Assembly (NCBI GenBank): GCA_045586105.1
Contig: JAZMZS010000215.1
Location: 1 to 16,330, forward strand
Reading direction: 5' to 3'
Origin: JAZMZS01 sp045586105
Lineage (GTDB): Bacteria > Bacillota > Clostridia > Oscillospirales > CAG-272
DNA length: 16,330 nt
The translations under genes were made by a program, and so were the position numbers. Every line of letters begins with the position of its first letter. Positions within the stretch are counted from its first letter, which is position 1. This document shows, piece by piece, positions 1 through 6,923 of this stretch. The notes under the pieces are model-generated. The model worked only from the letters and a program-made list of their open reading frames with translations, was not told the DNA's origin and searched no databases.

Positions 1-136
1 GTGAAATACGCCTGCGGCGTGTGAAATTCGCCTCGACGGCGAGTGGGTGGATTTAATTTCACTTGATGCGATAGCATCAAATTTCACAATTTACGGAGTA
101 AATTATTTCACCGTGAGCGTAAGCGAACGATTTCAC
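1..136. repeat. Array of five hairpins separated by GTGAAAT / ATTTCAC words
   Basis: Seen in sequence: GTGAAAT occurs at 1-7 and 21-27, and its reverse complement ATTTCAC at 56-62, 81-87, 105-111 and 130-136. Between these words sit short stem-loops: 8-20 (5 bp, loop TGC), 28-42 (5 bp), 63-80 (7 bp, GATA loop), 88-104 (7 bp, loop GGA) and 112-129 (CGT/ACG and GC/GC pairs around a tandem G-A mismatch, closed by a GTAA tetraloop). The separators switch orientation, so the whole block can also fold as one branched structure with GTGAAAT pairing to ATTTCAC. The unit is about 20-25 bp and the array may continue left of the window. It resembles hairpin arrays that occur intergenically in Clostridia genomes, but I know no established name or function. 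No open reading frame is credible here. From 137 to 218 I see nothing assignable. Confidence 0.7.
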
Positions 137-218
137 TAAAATCGAACGGTTATGTGAGGGTTCATATTCATACGAAAAATTGCGAAAAATATCTTTTTTG
201 TAGCCCATAGACAAACGG

Positions 219-250
219 AAAATCACCATGTTCTGCATGGTGATTTTTTG
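219..250 (+). terminator. Intrinsic terminator upstream of the aspS promoter
   Basis: AATCACCATG (221-230) pairs with CATGGTGATT (236-245) around the loop TTCTG. Two flanking A-T pairs extend the stem and a T run follows (244-249). It would end transcripts entering from the left, insulating the aspS operon. The A-rich 5' side makes it partly usable in the other direction. Confidence 0.8.
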
Positions 251-330
251 TTTAAAAAGGATAATATTATATACAAGACAGATAATATAAAACGGTAACA
301 ATTAAATAATTATTTTTCAAAAATTTCCTC

Positions 331-359
331 TTGACATAATGAAAATCGTATAATATAAT
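331..359 (+). promoter_or_regulatory. Sigma-A-type promoter of the aspS operon
   Basis: TTGACA at 331-336 and TATAAT at 354-359 are both perfect consensus hexamers with a 17-bp spacer. A second TATAAT at 349-354 overlaps but would leave only 12 bp of spacing. Transcription should begin near 366, just at the 5' end of the T-box leader. Confidence 0.9.
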
Positions 360-365
360 AGATAC

Positions 366-626
366 GTAAATTTAGGCAATGACGGAAAGAGTAATATATC
401 TGATCGTTTTATAGAGAGCTGCTGTCGGTGGAAATGCGGTAAATACGATATACGAAAAACACTCCCGAGCCTGCGGAAGAAAGCCACTTATTATTTATGG
501 TGATTAGAACCGCACGTTCCATCACGTTACGATGACAGATGAGTGGACCAAAAGGTCAATTTGGGTGGTATCGCGGAAGAATCAGTCTTTCGTCCCATGT
601 GCGGGACGAAAGACTTTTTGTTTTTC
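366..626 (+). promoter_or_regulatory. T-box riboswitch, Asp-type, leader of aspS-gatCAB
   Basis: A leader RNA that senses uncharged tRNA and controls readthrough of a terminator. Recognisable parts in order: the stem I start with AGAGAGCTG (413-421), the GGTGGAAA apical segment (427-434), the specifier-loop side (441-455), the stem I closing element ACTCCCGAG (461-469), and a small hairpin GACC-AAAA-GGTC (546-557). The T-box core follows (TTGGGTGGTATCGCGG, 561-576), with tRNA 3'-end pairing bases TGGT at 566-569. The terminator is at 584-619. The most likely specifier codon is GAT (447-449, Asp), followed by A450, which matches the downstream AspRS. AAT (442-444, Asn) lies five bases upstream in the same segment. 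The exact specifier loop was placed by eye. Confidence 0.92.
584..626 (+). terminator. T-box regulated terminator
   Basis: AGTCTTTCGTCCC (584-596) pairs perfectly with GGGACGAAAGACT (603-615) around ATGTGC, followed by a T-rich tail to about 625. Its 5' arm ends in CCC, which can alternatively pair with the GGG of the T-box core (563-565) in the antiterminator, the standard T-box switch. Confidence 0.93.
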
Positions 627-681
627 GCTCCTTTTAATTGATTATTATAATGTTCATCTAAAACATTCGGAGGATAAAATA

Positions 682-2457
682 ATGTTAAGAACACACACTT
701 GTAACGAGCTCAACATCGAGCATATCGGTGCACGCGTTACCCTGACCGGTTGGGTAGAGACCGTTCGCGACCATGGCGGCGTGCTTTTCGTTGACCTACG
801 CGACCACTACGGTGTCACGCAGATAGTTTTTTCTGACGACTCTATGCTTGCAGGAATCAGTAAGGAAACGGTAGTGCTTATTGAAGGAAACGTAACCAAG
901 AGAGACGAGGATACCGTAAATCCCAAGCTCGCAACAGGTCTCATCGAGGTCAGAGCAGAAAAAATCGAGGTTCTCGGCCCCTGCAAGCTGGGGCTTCCCT
1001 TCGAGATCGACTCTTCGATGGAAACACGTGAGGACGTAAGACTTAAATACAGATATCTTGACCTCAGGAATCGCAAGATACACGACAATATCGTTCTTCG
1101 CTCAAAGATACTCAGCTATCTCCGCTCACAAATGGAGGATCTCGGATTTCTTGAGATCCAGACCCCTATTCTAACCGCTTCTTCTCCCGAGGGCGCTCGC
1201 GACTATCTCGTTCCGAGCCGTAAGCATAAGGGAAAGTTCTACGCTCTTCCCCAGGCGCCTCAACAGTTCAAGCAGCTTCTTATGGCATCGGGATTTGACC
1301 GTTACTTCCAGATAGCACCTTGCTTCCGTGACGAGGATGCACGCCAGGACAGATCCCCCGGAGAATTCTACCAGCTCGATTTTGAGATGTCATTCGCAAC
1401 TCAGGAGGACGTTTTTGAGGTTGCGGAGACCGTAGTATATAACACCTTCTGCAAGTTCTCTGACAAGAAGGTATCCAAGCCTCCCTTCCGCCGCATTACC
1501 TTTGCTGATGCAATGCTTAAGTACGGCTCAGACAAGCCCGACCTCAGAAACCCCCTCATTATTCAGGACCTCACGGACTTCTTTGCAAAGCATGAATTTC
1601 TTAATATCAACGGCAGAACCGTTCCCTTCAAGAACAAGCTCGTTCGCGGTCTTGTAGCAAACTACCTCGTAAAGAAGGACGGTGACGGCGACGGAAAGAA
1701 GGCGTTTGAAAAGGCTATCGACGCTTATTCGAGAAGCATCGGTATGAAGTTCGGTATCGGCTATATCACCCTTGAGGACGGAGAGTACAAGGGTCCTATC
1801 GCTAAATTCCTTACCGAGGAACAAAAGGCTGAGCTTACCTCTCTCGTAGGTATCAAGGAAGGCGAAACGCTCTTCTTTATATCCGACTCTGCATCTGTTA
1901 TCAACAAGCTCTCGGGTGAAATGAGAACCTGGATAGCAAACGAGCTCGGACTTATCAAGGATGACAGCTTCGAATTCTGCTTCATCGTTGACTTCCCGAT
2001 GTACGAAAAGAACGAAGAGACGGGAAAGATCGACTTTACTCACAATCCCTTCTCAATGCCTCAAGGAGGAATGGACGCGCTTCTTAACAAGGATCCGCTT
2101 GAAATCTTCGCTTATCAGTACGATATAGTATGTAACGGCGTTGAGCTTTCCTCGGGTGCAGTACGTAACCACAATCCCGAGATCATGAAGAAGGCGTTTG
2201 AGATCGCAGGCTATGGCGAGGAGGATGTCAGGGCTAAATTCGGAGCGCTTTATACCGCATTCTCCTTCGGTGCACCTCCTCACGCAGGAATGGCACCCGG
2301 AGTTGACAGAATGATAATGCTCATCGCAGGAGAAGAGACCATTCGTGACGTTATTGCATTCCCGCTCAACGGTAATGCGCAGGATCTCATGATGGGCGCT
2401 CCCGGCGAGGTCACCGAGCAGCAGCTACGCGAGGTTCACATCAAGGTCAGAGACTGA
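682..2457 (+). CDS. aspS: Aspartyl-tRNA synthetase, probably non-discriminating
   Basis: Class II synthetase that attaches aspartate to tRNA-Asp and, if non-discriminating, also to tRNA-Asn. The product is 591 aa, the normal bacterial length. Visible parts: N-terminal OB-fold anticodon domain (about 1-105), motif 1 region (156-178), the aspartate-pocket segment QAPQQFKQLL (191-200), motif 2 FRDEDAR to GEFYQLDFEM (215-236), a bacterial GAD insertion (about 285-425), and motif 3 GMAPGVDRMIMLI with Arg543. The start is ATG 682, because GGAGG at 669-673 sits at normal distance; upstream in-frame codons back to 532 lie inside the T-box leader. His31-Gly32-Gly33 matches the pattern known from non-discriminating enzymes such as that of Pseudomonas aeruginosa, whereas Escherichia coli has Leu there. 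The C-terminal wording (APGVDR, NGNAQDLMMGAP) recalls the alphaproteobacterial-like AspRS branch. Co-transcription with gatCAB supports an Asn-tRNA transamidation role. Confidence 0.97.
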   Translation: MLRTHTCNELNIEHIGARVTLTGWVETVRDHGGVLFVDLRDHYGVTQIVFSDDSMLAGISKETVVLIEGNVTKRDEDTVNPKLATGLIEVRAEKIEVLGPCKLGLPFEIDSSMETREDVRLKYRYLDLRNRKIHDNIVLRSKILSYLRSQMEDLGFLEIQTPILTASSPEGARDYLVPSRKHKGKFYALPQAPQQFKQLLMASGFDRYFQIAPCFRDEDARQDRSPGEFYQLDFEMSFATQEDVFEVAETVVYNTFCKFSDKKVSKPPFRRITFADAMLKYGSDKPDLRNPLIIQDLTDFFAKHEFLNINGRTVPFKNKLVRGLVANYLVKKDGDGDGKKAFEKAIDAYSRSIGMKFGIGYITLEDGEYKGPIAKFLTEEQKAELTSLVGIKEGETLFFISDSASVINKLSGEMRTWIANELGLIKDDSFEFCFIVDFPMYEKNEETGKIDFTHNPFSMPQGGMDALLNKDPLEIFAYQYDIVCNGVELSSGAVRNHNPEIMKKAFEIAGYGEEDVRAKFGALYTAFSFGAPPHAGMAPGVDRMIMLIAGEETIRDVIAFPLNGNAQDLMMGAPGEVTEQQLREVHIKVRD

Positions 2458-2534
2458 TCGATAATCCTACAAGCGGATCGAAGCTCTGCTTGTTTCCAAA
2501 ACTTAAATTGAGCGAAAAAGGAGCAATACCAAAA

Positions 2535-2816
2535 ATGGACAAAAACACACTCAGATTGCTTGAGATGCTCAACCAAATCAAGCTGACAGACGATGAAAAA
2601 GACAACGTCATCGGATTCTTCACCGATAGAGATGCGGAGTTTGAAGCACTCTCGGAGATAGATACCGATAACGTAGAGAGAATGGTGCACGTCATGCCTG
2701 TTATGACGGTAGTACGCGACGATGTTGTGATCAAAAATTTCTCAAGAGATGACCTTCAAGCAGGAGCGCCCGAAACTGATGAGTATTACTGGTGCGTTCC
2801 TAAGGTAATGGAATAA
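2535..2816 (+). CDS. gatC: Amidotransferase GatCAB subunit C
   Basis: Small subunit that wraps around the GatA-GatB interface and stabilises the amidotransferase. The product is 93 aa, the usual GatC size. It begins with MDKNTLRLLEMLNQIKLTDDE, a helical start typical of GatC, and ends with a segment holding DDLQAGAPETDEYYWCVPKV, equivalent to the family's D-x-x-x-x-xP-----F-VPKV end. The start is ATG 2535 with AGGAG at 2519-2523; an upstream in-frame ATG at 2490 has no ribosome site and would add 15 residues unlike GatC. It lies 77 nt after aspS and 16 nt before gatA, clearly within one operon. Identification rests on size, the C-terminal motif and position between aspS and gatA, since GatC sequences are weakly conserved. 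Confidence 0.88.
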   Translation: MDKNTLRLLEMLNQIKLTDDEKDNVIGFFTDRDAEFEALSEIDTDNVERMVHVMPVMTVVRDDVVIKNFSRDDLQAGAPETDEYYWCVPKVME

Positions 2817-2832
2817 TACGGAGGGATAACGA

Positions 2833-4002
2833 ATGACAACGTCAAAAAGAATAATTTGTGATGATATGATCCTCACCAAGGATATCCCCACAACTGCAGG
2901 CTCAAGGATGCTCGAAGGCTACGTCAGTCTTTTTGAAGCCGAAGCACTTACGAGAGCCAAGTCAGCCGGATATTCTCTGAAATACAAAAAATCCGTTGGT
3001 GAGTTTGCTTTTGATACTATAGGCGAGTCTTCATATAACGGTGATTACTATATTAACGAAAAGCCCGTTCTCGGCGCCGCTCAGGGCATCCTTCTTGATG
3101 ATGCGGATGCAGCGATTTGTCTTGACGTAAACGGCTCGGTACGACGCGGTGCTGCGCAAGCAGGTCTTGTTTCGATCAAGCCCACTTACGGAACCGTATC
3201 CAGGTTTGGCACTATACCCGTAGCCTGCTCTGGTGAATGCGTGAGCGTAATCGGCAAAAACGCTGACGAAGCGTACGATCTTTTGTGCGCCGTTTCGGGT
3301 CACGATGACAAGGACGGAACCAGTCTTCCCGAGGATAAGTGTGAGCTTATAAAGGATACATCAGCATCTCCGCGAAAGATTGCACTGCTCCGCTCCATGC
3401 TTGACGGTATAGACAGCGAAGTCAAGGAAAAGATCGATAATTTCGTAAAAGCAATGAACGAAAACGGTGTTAGCATCGACGAGATAGACGACACTGTTAT
3501 TGCAAGATCGAACGTCGCTTGGAACGTGCTTATGTGCGCTGAGCTTTGCAACAACGTATCAAAATACGACGGAGTTAAGTACGGCTACCGTGCCGAGAAT
3601 TTCTCCGGTATCGACGAGCTCTACACCAACAGCCGTACAGAGGCCTTCGGTGAGCTTCTTAAGACCGCTATCCTCTACGGCTCTGAGGCACTTTCAACCG
3701 AGAATTATATGAAGGTCTACGATAAATCGCTTAGGGTCCGCAGAGTTATCGTTGAAGCATTCAAGAGCATATTTAAAGACTATGATGCGATCCTTATGCC
3801 CGCTTGCTCTTCAATGTCTTATCCCGCAGACCTGATGACAAGAAACAAGTATTTCTGCTTTAAAGAAAACTTCTACACAGCGCCTGCATCTATTACAGGG
3901 TTGCCTGCGGCAGTAGTAGGCGGAGTTCAGATCATTGGAGACGCATTCTCCGAGGGATTGCTTATAAACATTACAAGAATTTATGAAAAGGAGGGCAAAT
4001 AA
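2833..4002 (+). CDS. gatA: GatA-family amidotransferase subunit, short and with degenerate glutaminase site
   Basis: Amidase-signature family. GatA normally hydrolyses glutamine and feeds ammonia to GatB. Clear family segments are SIKPTYGTVSRFG (114-126), KYDGVKYGYR (244-253), SRTEAFGELL (267-276), ASITGLPA (352-359) and the IIGDAFSE end. The product is 389 aa against about 485. The start ATG 2833 has GGAGGG at 2820-2825 and gatC ends at 2816, so the missing N-terminal ~70 residues are not hidden upstream. Aligned by eye to Staphylococcus aureus GatA, the catalytic Lys79 position is Asp10 and the cis-Ser154 position is Ala83 (the glycine-serine loop reads LGAAQG). Ser178 is kept as Ser102. 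Arg358 falls at Thr278/Ala279 and Asp425 at Asn346, the two glutamine-binding positions. The frame is open throughout with ordinary codon use, so this is not a decayed pseudogene. Inference: it keeps a structural role with little or no glutaminase activity. A second full GatA elsewhere in the genome is possible. Confidence 0.85.
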   Translation: MTTSKRIICDDMILTKDIPTTAGSRMLEGYVSLFEAEALTRAKSAGYSLKYKKSVGEFAFDTIGESSYNGDYYINEKPVLGAAQGILLDDADAAICLDVNGSVRRGAAQAGLVSIKPTYGTVSRFGTIPVACSGECVSVIGKNADEAYDLLCAVSGHDDKDGTSLPEDKCELIKDTSASPRKIALLRSMLDGIDSEVKEKIDNFVKAMNENGVSIDEIDDTVIARSNVAWNVLMCAELCNNVSKYDGVKYGYRAENFSGIDELYTNSRTEAFGELLKTAILYGSEALSTENYMKVYDKSLRVRRVIVEAFKSIFKDYDAILMPACSSMSYPADLMTRNKYFCFKENFYTAPASITGLPAAVVGGVQIIGDAFSEGLLINITRIYEKEGK

Positions 4003-4004
4003 GT

Positions 4005-5444
4005 ATGAATTACGAAACCGTGATCGGTCTTGAGGTTCACGTCGAACTTGCGACCAATTCCAAAATATTCTGCTCATGCTCTGCCCATTCCTTTGGAGCG
4101 GATCCTAACGACCACGTATGCCCCGCATGTTGCGGAATGCCCGGAATGCTTCCCGTGGTCAATAAAAGAGTAGTCGATTACGGAATGAAGGCAGGCCTTA
4201 TGCTAAACTGCGACATTAACCGTGTAACGACGTTTGATAAAAAAAGCTACTACTATCCCGATCTTCCCGCCGCTTACCAGACAACTCAGTGGTTCTCACC
4301 CGTTGCGGTAAACGGAAGAGTAGATATAGAAACCTCAAAAGGTAAAAAGAGCATCCGTATAAAGCAGATACACATGGAAGAGGATGCAGGAAAGCTCGTA
4401 CACGATATCCGTGAGGATACTACTCACATTGACTTTAACAGAACGAGCGTACCCCTGATCGAAATCGTAAGCCAGCCCGATCTTTCGAGTGCCGAAGAGG
4501 TAGAAGCTTATCTCGAGAGACTTAAGACCCTGCTTCGCTACGCAAAGGTAGCAGAATGTGAAATGGCTCACGGTACTATGAGATGCGACGTCAACCTTTC
4601 TGTCAAGCCCGAGGGCAGTGAGGTGCTCGGCGTTCGTACGGAAATGAAGAACATGAACTCCATTGAGGCCATCAAGCGTGCGATCGAATACGAGACTGCA
4701 CGTCACATTGATGCGATAGAAAACGGTACCGAGGTCCTTGTACAGGAAACGCGACGCTGGGATGACATCAAGGGCAAAAGCTACGCTATGAGAACGAAGG
4801 AAACCGCAGGCGACTACCGTTACTTCCCTGATCCTAACGTAATGCCTGTTGTTATCGACGACGAGTGGTATAATAACATTGCCGCTTCCCTGCCTGAATT
4901 CCCTGAAGTCAAGCGTGCACGCTATATGGAGGAGTTTGGCCTCTCCGAGTATGATGCAGAACAGCTTGCAAAAAGTATCGTTCTTTGTGAGTGCTTTGAA
5001 GAAGCAGTCAAGGTGTGCGGAAGTGCTAAGGATGCCGTCAACTGGATCCTCACCGACGTTATAGGCACTCTCAAGGCGAAGAAGATGACGACAGAGATGC
5101 TCGATATAGATTCCGGCGCTTTCGGTCAGCTTATCCTTCTCGTTATCGACGGTAAGGTCGGTAGAGCAAACGCAAAAAAGATACTCGCAGATATGTTTGA
5201 CGACAAGAGCATCCTCCCCGAGGAATATGCAAAGGAAAAAGGCTTTATCGTTTCTAACGACACTTCTCTTATTGAAAAGGTAGTTGCTGACGTTATCGCA
5301 CAGGATCCAAAATCTGTAGCCGATTACAAGGGCGGAAAAGAAAAGGCGCTGATGTCGCTCTTCGGAAAATGCATGAAAGAGCTCAGAGGAAACTGCGATC
5401 CTCAAACGCTTCGCTCTATTCTGATCGACACTATAAATAAATAG
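4005..5444 (+). CDS. gatB: Aspartyl/glutamyl-tRNA amidotransferase subunit B
   Basis: Kinase/transamidase subunit. It phosphorylates the Asp or Glu on mischarged tRNA-Asn or tRNA-Gln and replaces the phosphate with ammonia. The product is 479 aa, full length. It starts ETVIGLEVHVEL with Glu10 and His12, and has HMEEDAGK (123-130) containing Glu125; these correspond to metal/active-site residues known from solved GatB structures. Cys23, Cys25, Cys39 and Cys42 form a CxC...CPxC zinc site seen in a subset of GatBs. LIEIVSQPDL (151-160), DVNLSVKP and DYRYFPDP are further family blocks. The C-terminal part is the helical and YqeY-like tail that grips tRNA. ATG 4005 follows gatA by 2 nt, with AAAGGAGGG at 3987-3995. 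In contrast to GatA, its active site looks intact. The operon ends with a strong terminator directly after. Confidence 0.97.
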   Translation: MNYETVIGLEVHVELATNSKIFCSCSAHSFGADPNDHVCPACCGMPGMLPVVNKRVVDYGMKAGLMLNCDINRVTTFDKKSYYYPDLPAAYQTTQWFSPVAVNGRVDIETSKGKKSIRIKQIHMEEDAGKLVHDIREDTTHIDFNRTSVPLIEIVSQPDLSSAEEVEAYLERLKTLLRYAKVAECEMAHGTMRCDVNLSVKPEGSEVLGVRTEMKNMNSIEAIKRAIEYETARHIDAIENGTEVLVQETRRWDDIKGKSYAMRTKETAGDYRYFPDPNVMPVVIDDEWYNNIAASLPEFPEVKRARYMEEFGLSEYDAEQLAKSIVLCECFEEAVKVCGSAKDAVNWILTDVIGTLKAKKMTTEMLDIDSGAFGQLILLVIDGKVGRANAKKILADMFDDKSILPEEYAKEKGFIVSNDTSLIEKVVADVIAQDPKSVADYKGGKEKALMSLFGKCMKELRGNCDPQTLRSILIDTINK

Positions 5445-5446
5445 TC

Positions 5447-5482
5447 AAAAATCACGGATGATCTCTCATCCGTGATTTTTTT
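5447..5482 (+). terminator. Terminator of the aspS-gatCAB operon
   Basis: ATCACGGATG (5451-5460) pairs with CATCCGTGAT (5467-5476) around ATCTCT, lengthened by A-T pairs, followed by T8. It begins immediately after the gatB stop. Confidence 0.93.
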
Positions 5483-5491
5483 CTATCCCTC

Positions 5492-5521
5492 TTGACAAAC
5501 AAATAAATAGTGTGCTACAAT
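5492..5521 (+). promoter_or_regulatory. Promoter of the sdpR-sdpI-ABC operon
   Basis: TTGACA at 5492-5497 and TACAAT at 5516-5521 with an 18-bp spacer. Transcription should start around 5528, inside the inverted repeat that follows, which suits repression by the first gene of the operon. Confidence 0.82.
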
Positions 5522-5523
5522 AC

Positions 5524-5550
5524 ATTTAGCATTTAGGTTAAATGTTAAAT
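5524..5550. promoter_or_regulatory. Inverted-repeat operator, likely for the SdpR-like repressor
   Basis: ATTTAGCATTTA (5524-5535) and TAAATGTTAAAT (5539-5550) form a 12-3-12 inverted repeat matching at 11 of 12 positions. It covers the predicted transcription start, two bases after the -10 hexamer, and ends directly before the GGAGGG of the repressor gene. ArsR-type dimers bind sites of this geometry, so autorepression is a reasonable inference. Confidence 0.75.
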
Positions 5551-5562
5551 GGAGGGAAAATA

Positions 5563-5841
5563 ATGGGGTTACAAAATACAATGCGCGCCCTTGCTGATCC
5601 TATCCGCCGCGATATCCTTAATATGCTCAAGGCAGGAAGAATGTCGGCGGGAGATATCGTAAGCCGTTTTGAGGTTACGGGCGCGTCGATCTCAAGACAT
5701 CTGTCGGTTTTAAAGGAAGCCGATCTAATAAGAGACAAGCGCGAAGGAAAATATATATATTACGAGTTGAACGCTTCGGTGCTTGAAGAAATATTACTTT
5801 GGATAAAAGAATTAAAAGGAGTAAACGATGAAGATAAGTAA
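5563..5841 (+). CDS. SdpR-like ArsR-family repressor
   Basis: Winged-helix DNA-binding protein of 92 aa. It starts with LQNTMRALADPIRRDILNML (residues 3-22), followed by a helix-turn-helix at about 27-56 including TGASISRHLSVLKEADLI. A wing follows (KREGKYIYYELN). It lacks the CxC metal site of metal-sensing ArsR proteins and resembles SdpR of Bacillus, the autorepressor of sdpRI. Start ATG 5563 is chosen because GGAGGG (5551-5556) precedes it; the in-frame ATG at 5542 lies in the operator. Its end overlaps sdpI by 14 nt, so translation is probably coupled. In Bacillus, SdpI at the membrane sequesters SdpR when toxin is bound; a similar circuit is possible here but unproven. Confidence 0.88.
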   Translation: MGLQNTMRALADPIRRDILNMLKAGRMSAGDIVSRFEVTGASISRHLSVLKEADLIRDKREGKYIYYELNASVLEEILLWIKELKGVNDEDK

Positions 5842-6922
5842 GATCAGAATGCTTATATCAAGCATAATTATAGTAATTCCCGCAGTGATATGTGCTATAT
5901 TTTCAAAAAGCATTAACGGGCAGATAGCTATTCACTGGGGTATCAACGGAGAGCCTGACGGATTTACGGATCCGGTAATATTTCTGATCCTATTTCCGCT
6001 GATCCTTCTTGCTTTGCAATGGATCTGCGTGTTTATAACCGTCAAAATGAACGAGAGAATTGAACAAAACAATAAGATCACCGCCATTATGTACTGGTTA
6101 TTCCCGGCAACTTCAGTCTACGTTTCTATATGCGTGCTTTCTTATTCATTCGGCTATGAGCTCAACGTAATTTCTCTCAGCTCTGCCTTGTTCGGAGTAT
6201 TATTCTTATTTATGGGTAACTATATGCCCAAATGCAGACAAAACAGCACGATGGGAATCAAGATAAGATGGACGCTTACAAATGAAGAAAACTGGAACGT
6301 CACTCACCGTTTTAGCGGAAAGGTATGGTGCGTCGGCGGAATAGTATTGCTTGCAGCTTCCCTTCTCCCCTTCAAGGCAACCGTGACCGTATTTTTCATT
6401 ACCCTCATCCCTATGATTGTTCTTCCGTATTTACGTTCATTTCAAAACTACAAAAAACAGATCAAAGAGGGTCGTGCAACCAAGGAAGATTTTAAATATT
6501 CCAAAAGGGAGAAAAAGATAAGCATAATATCCGCAGCTTGCGTTTTGACCCTGCTTATAGTCGTAGCAATTATAATGTTTATAGGCGAGATAAGCGTCAG
6601 CACTAACGTATCGGGCATCACGATAGAATCGAGCTTTGGCAATGACGTTGAAATTAAATACGAGGACATAGACGAGCTATCTCTAACCGAAAACCTTAAC
6701 GTAACACGCGTAGCAGGCTTCGGATCCGCAAGACTCTCATTAGGGCTATATAAAAGTGAGGAGCTCGGGAACGTTTCATGCTATTGCTATGTACAAAACA
6801 AAAGCGCCGTAATTATAAAAATGAAAAACGATGCCATTATCGTTGTAAATTGTCCGGATAAAGAAAAAACAGATGCCTTGTACGATCAGCTTTCCGAAGA
6901 ATTCAGAAAGGCAGATAACTAA
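5828..6922 (+). CDS. SdpI-family membrane protein with DUF1648 domain and extra C-terminal domain
   Basis: Polytopic membrane protein of 364 aa. An N-terminal DUF1648-type segment includes IAIHWGINGEPDGF (33-46), followed by membrane helices near 8-26, 50-72, 86-106, 114-130, 166-183, 186-203 and 232-253. The SdpI core is the GNYMPKCRQNSTMGIKIRWT (130-149) and NVTHRFSGKVW (157-167) region. Residues about 255-364 form a soluble domain outside the usual SdpI core, with beta-rich text that may be a PH-like fold. Bacillus SdpI gives immunity to the SDP toxin and relays its presence to SdpR. Here no toxin gene is in the window. The start ATG 5828 overlaps sdpR and has AAAGGAG just upstream. Next is an ABC exporter one base after the stop, so the four genes form one unit, perhaps for sensing and expelling a membrane-active peptide. 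This last point is inference. Confidence 0.88.
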   Translation: MKISKIRMLISSIIIVIPAVICAIFSKSINGQIAIHWGINGEPDGFTDPVIFLILFPLILLALQWICVFITVKMNERIEQNNKITAIMYWLFPATSVYVSICVLSYSFGYELNVISLSSALFGVLFLFMGNYMPKCRQNSTMGIKIRWTLTNEENWNVTHRFSGKVWCVGGIVLLAASLLPFKATVTVFFITLIPMIVLPYLRSFQNYKKQIKEGRATKEDFKYSKREKKISIISAACVLTLLIVVAIIMFIGEISVSTNVSGITIESSFGNDVEIKYEDIDELSLTENLNVTRVAGFGSARLSLGLYKSEELGNVSCYCYVQNKSAVIIKMKNDAIIVVNCPDKEKTDALYDQLSEEFRKADN

Positions 6923-6923
6923 T

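Noticed and set aside
1..136. CRISPR-like array at the left edge
   Set aside because: The constant words are only 7 bp, occur in both orientations, and the intervening parts are self-complementary hairpins of 13-18 nt, not spacers.
77..301. Minus-strand open frame of 74 codons
   Set aside because: It runs through the hairpin array and a terminator, has no ribosome site and no protein-like composition.
532..681. N-terminal extension of AspRS by 50 codons
   Set aside because: It overlaps the T-box core and its terminator; GGAGG and ATG at 682 give the family's normal N terminus.
1528..2043. Antisense open frame within aspS
   Set aside because: It arises from the codon bias of aspS on the opposite strand and shows no recognisable domain or ribosome site.
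2833..4002. GatA shortened by frameshift or sequencing error
   Set aside because: gatC ends 16 nt before the start, a good ribosome site is present, the frame is continuous, and the substituted active-site positions are spread along the protein, which an indel would not cause.
4335..5405. Long (356-codon) antisense open frame within gatB
   Set aside because: It lies wholly opposite a strongly conserved gene, contains no known motif, and starts without a ribosome site. Length alone reflects few stop codons opposite gatB codon use.
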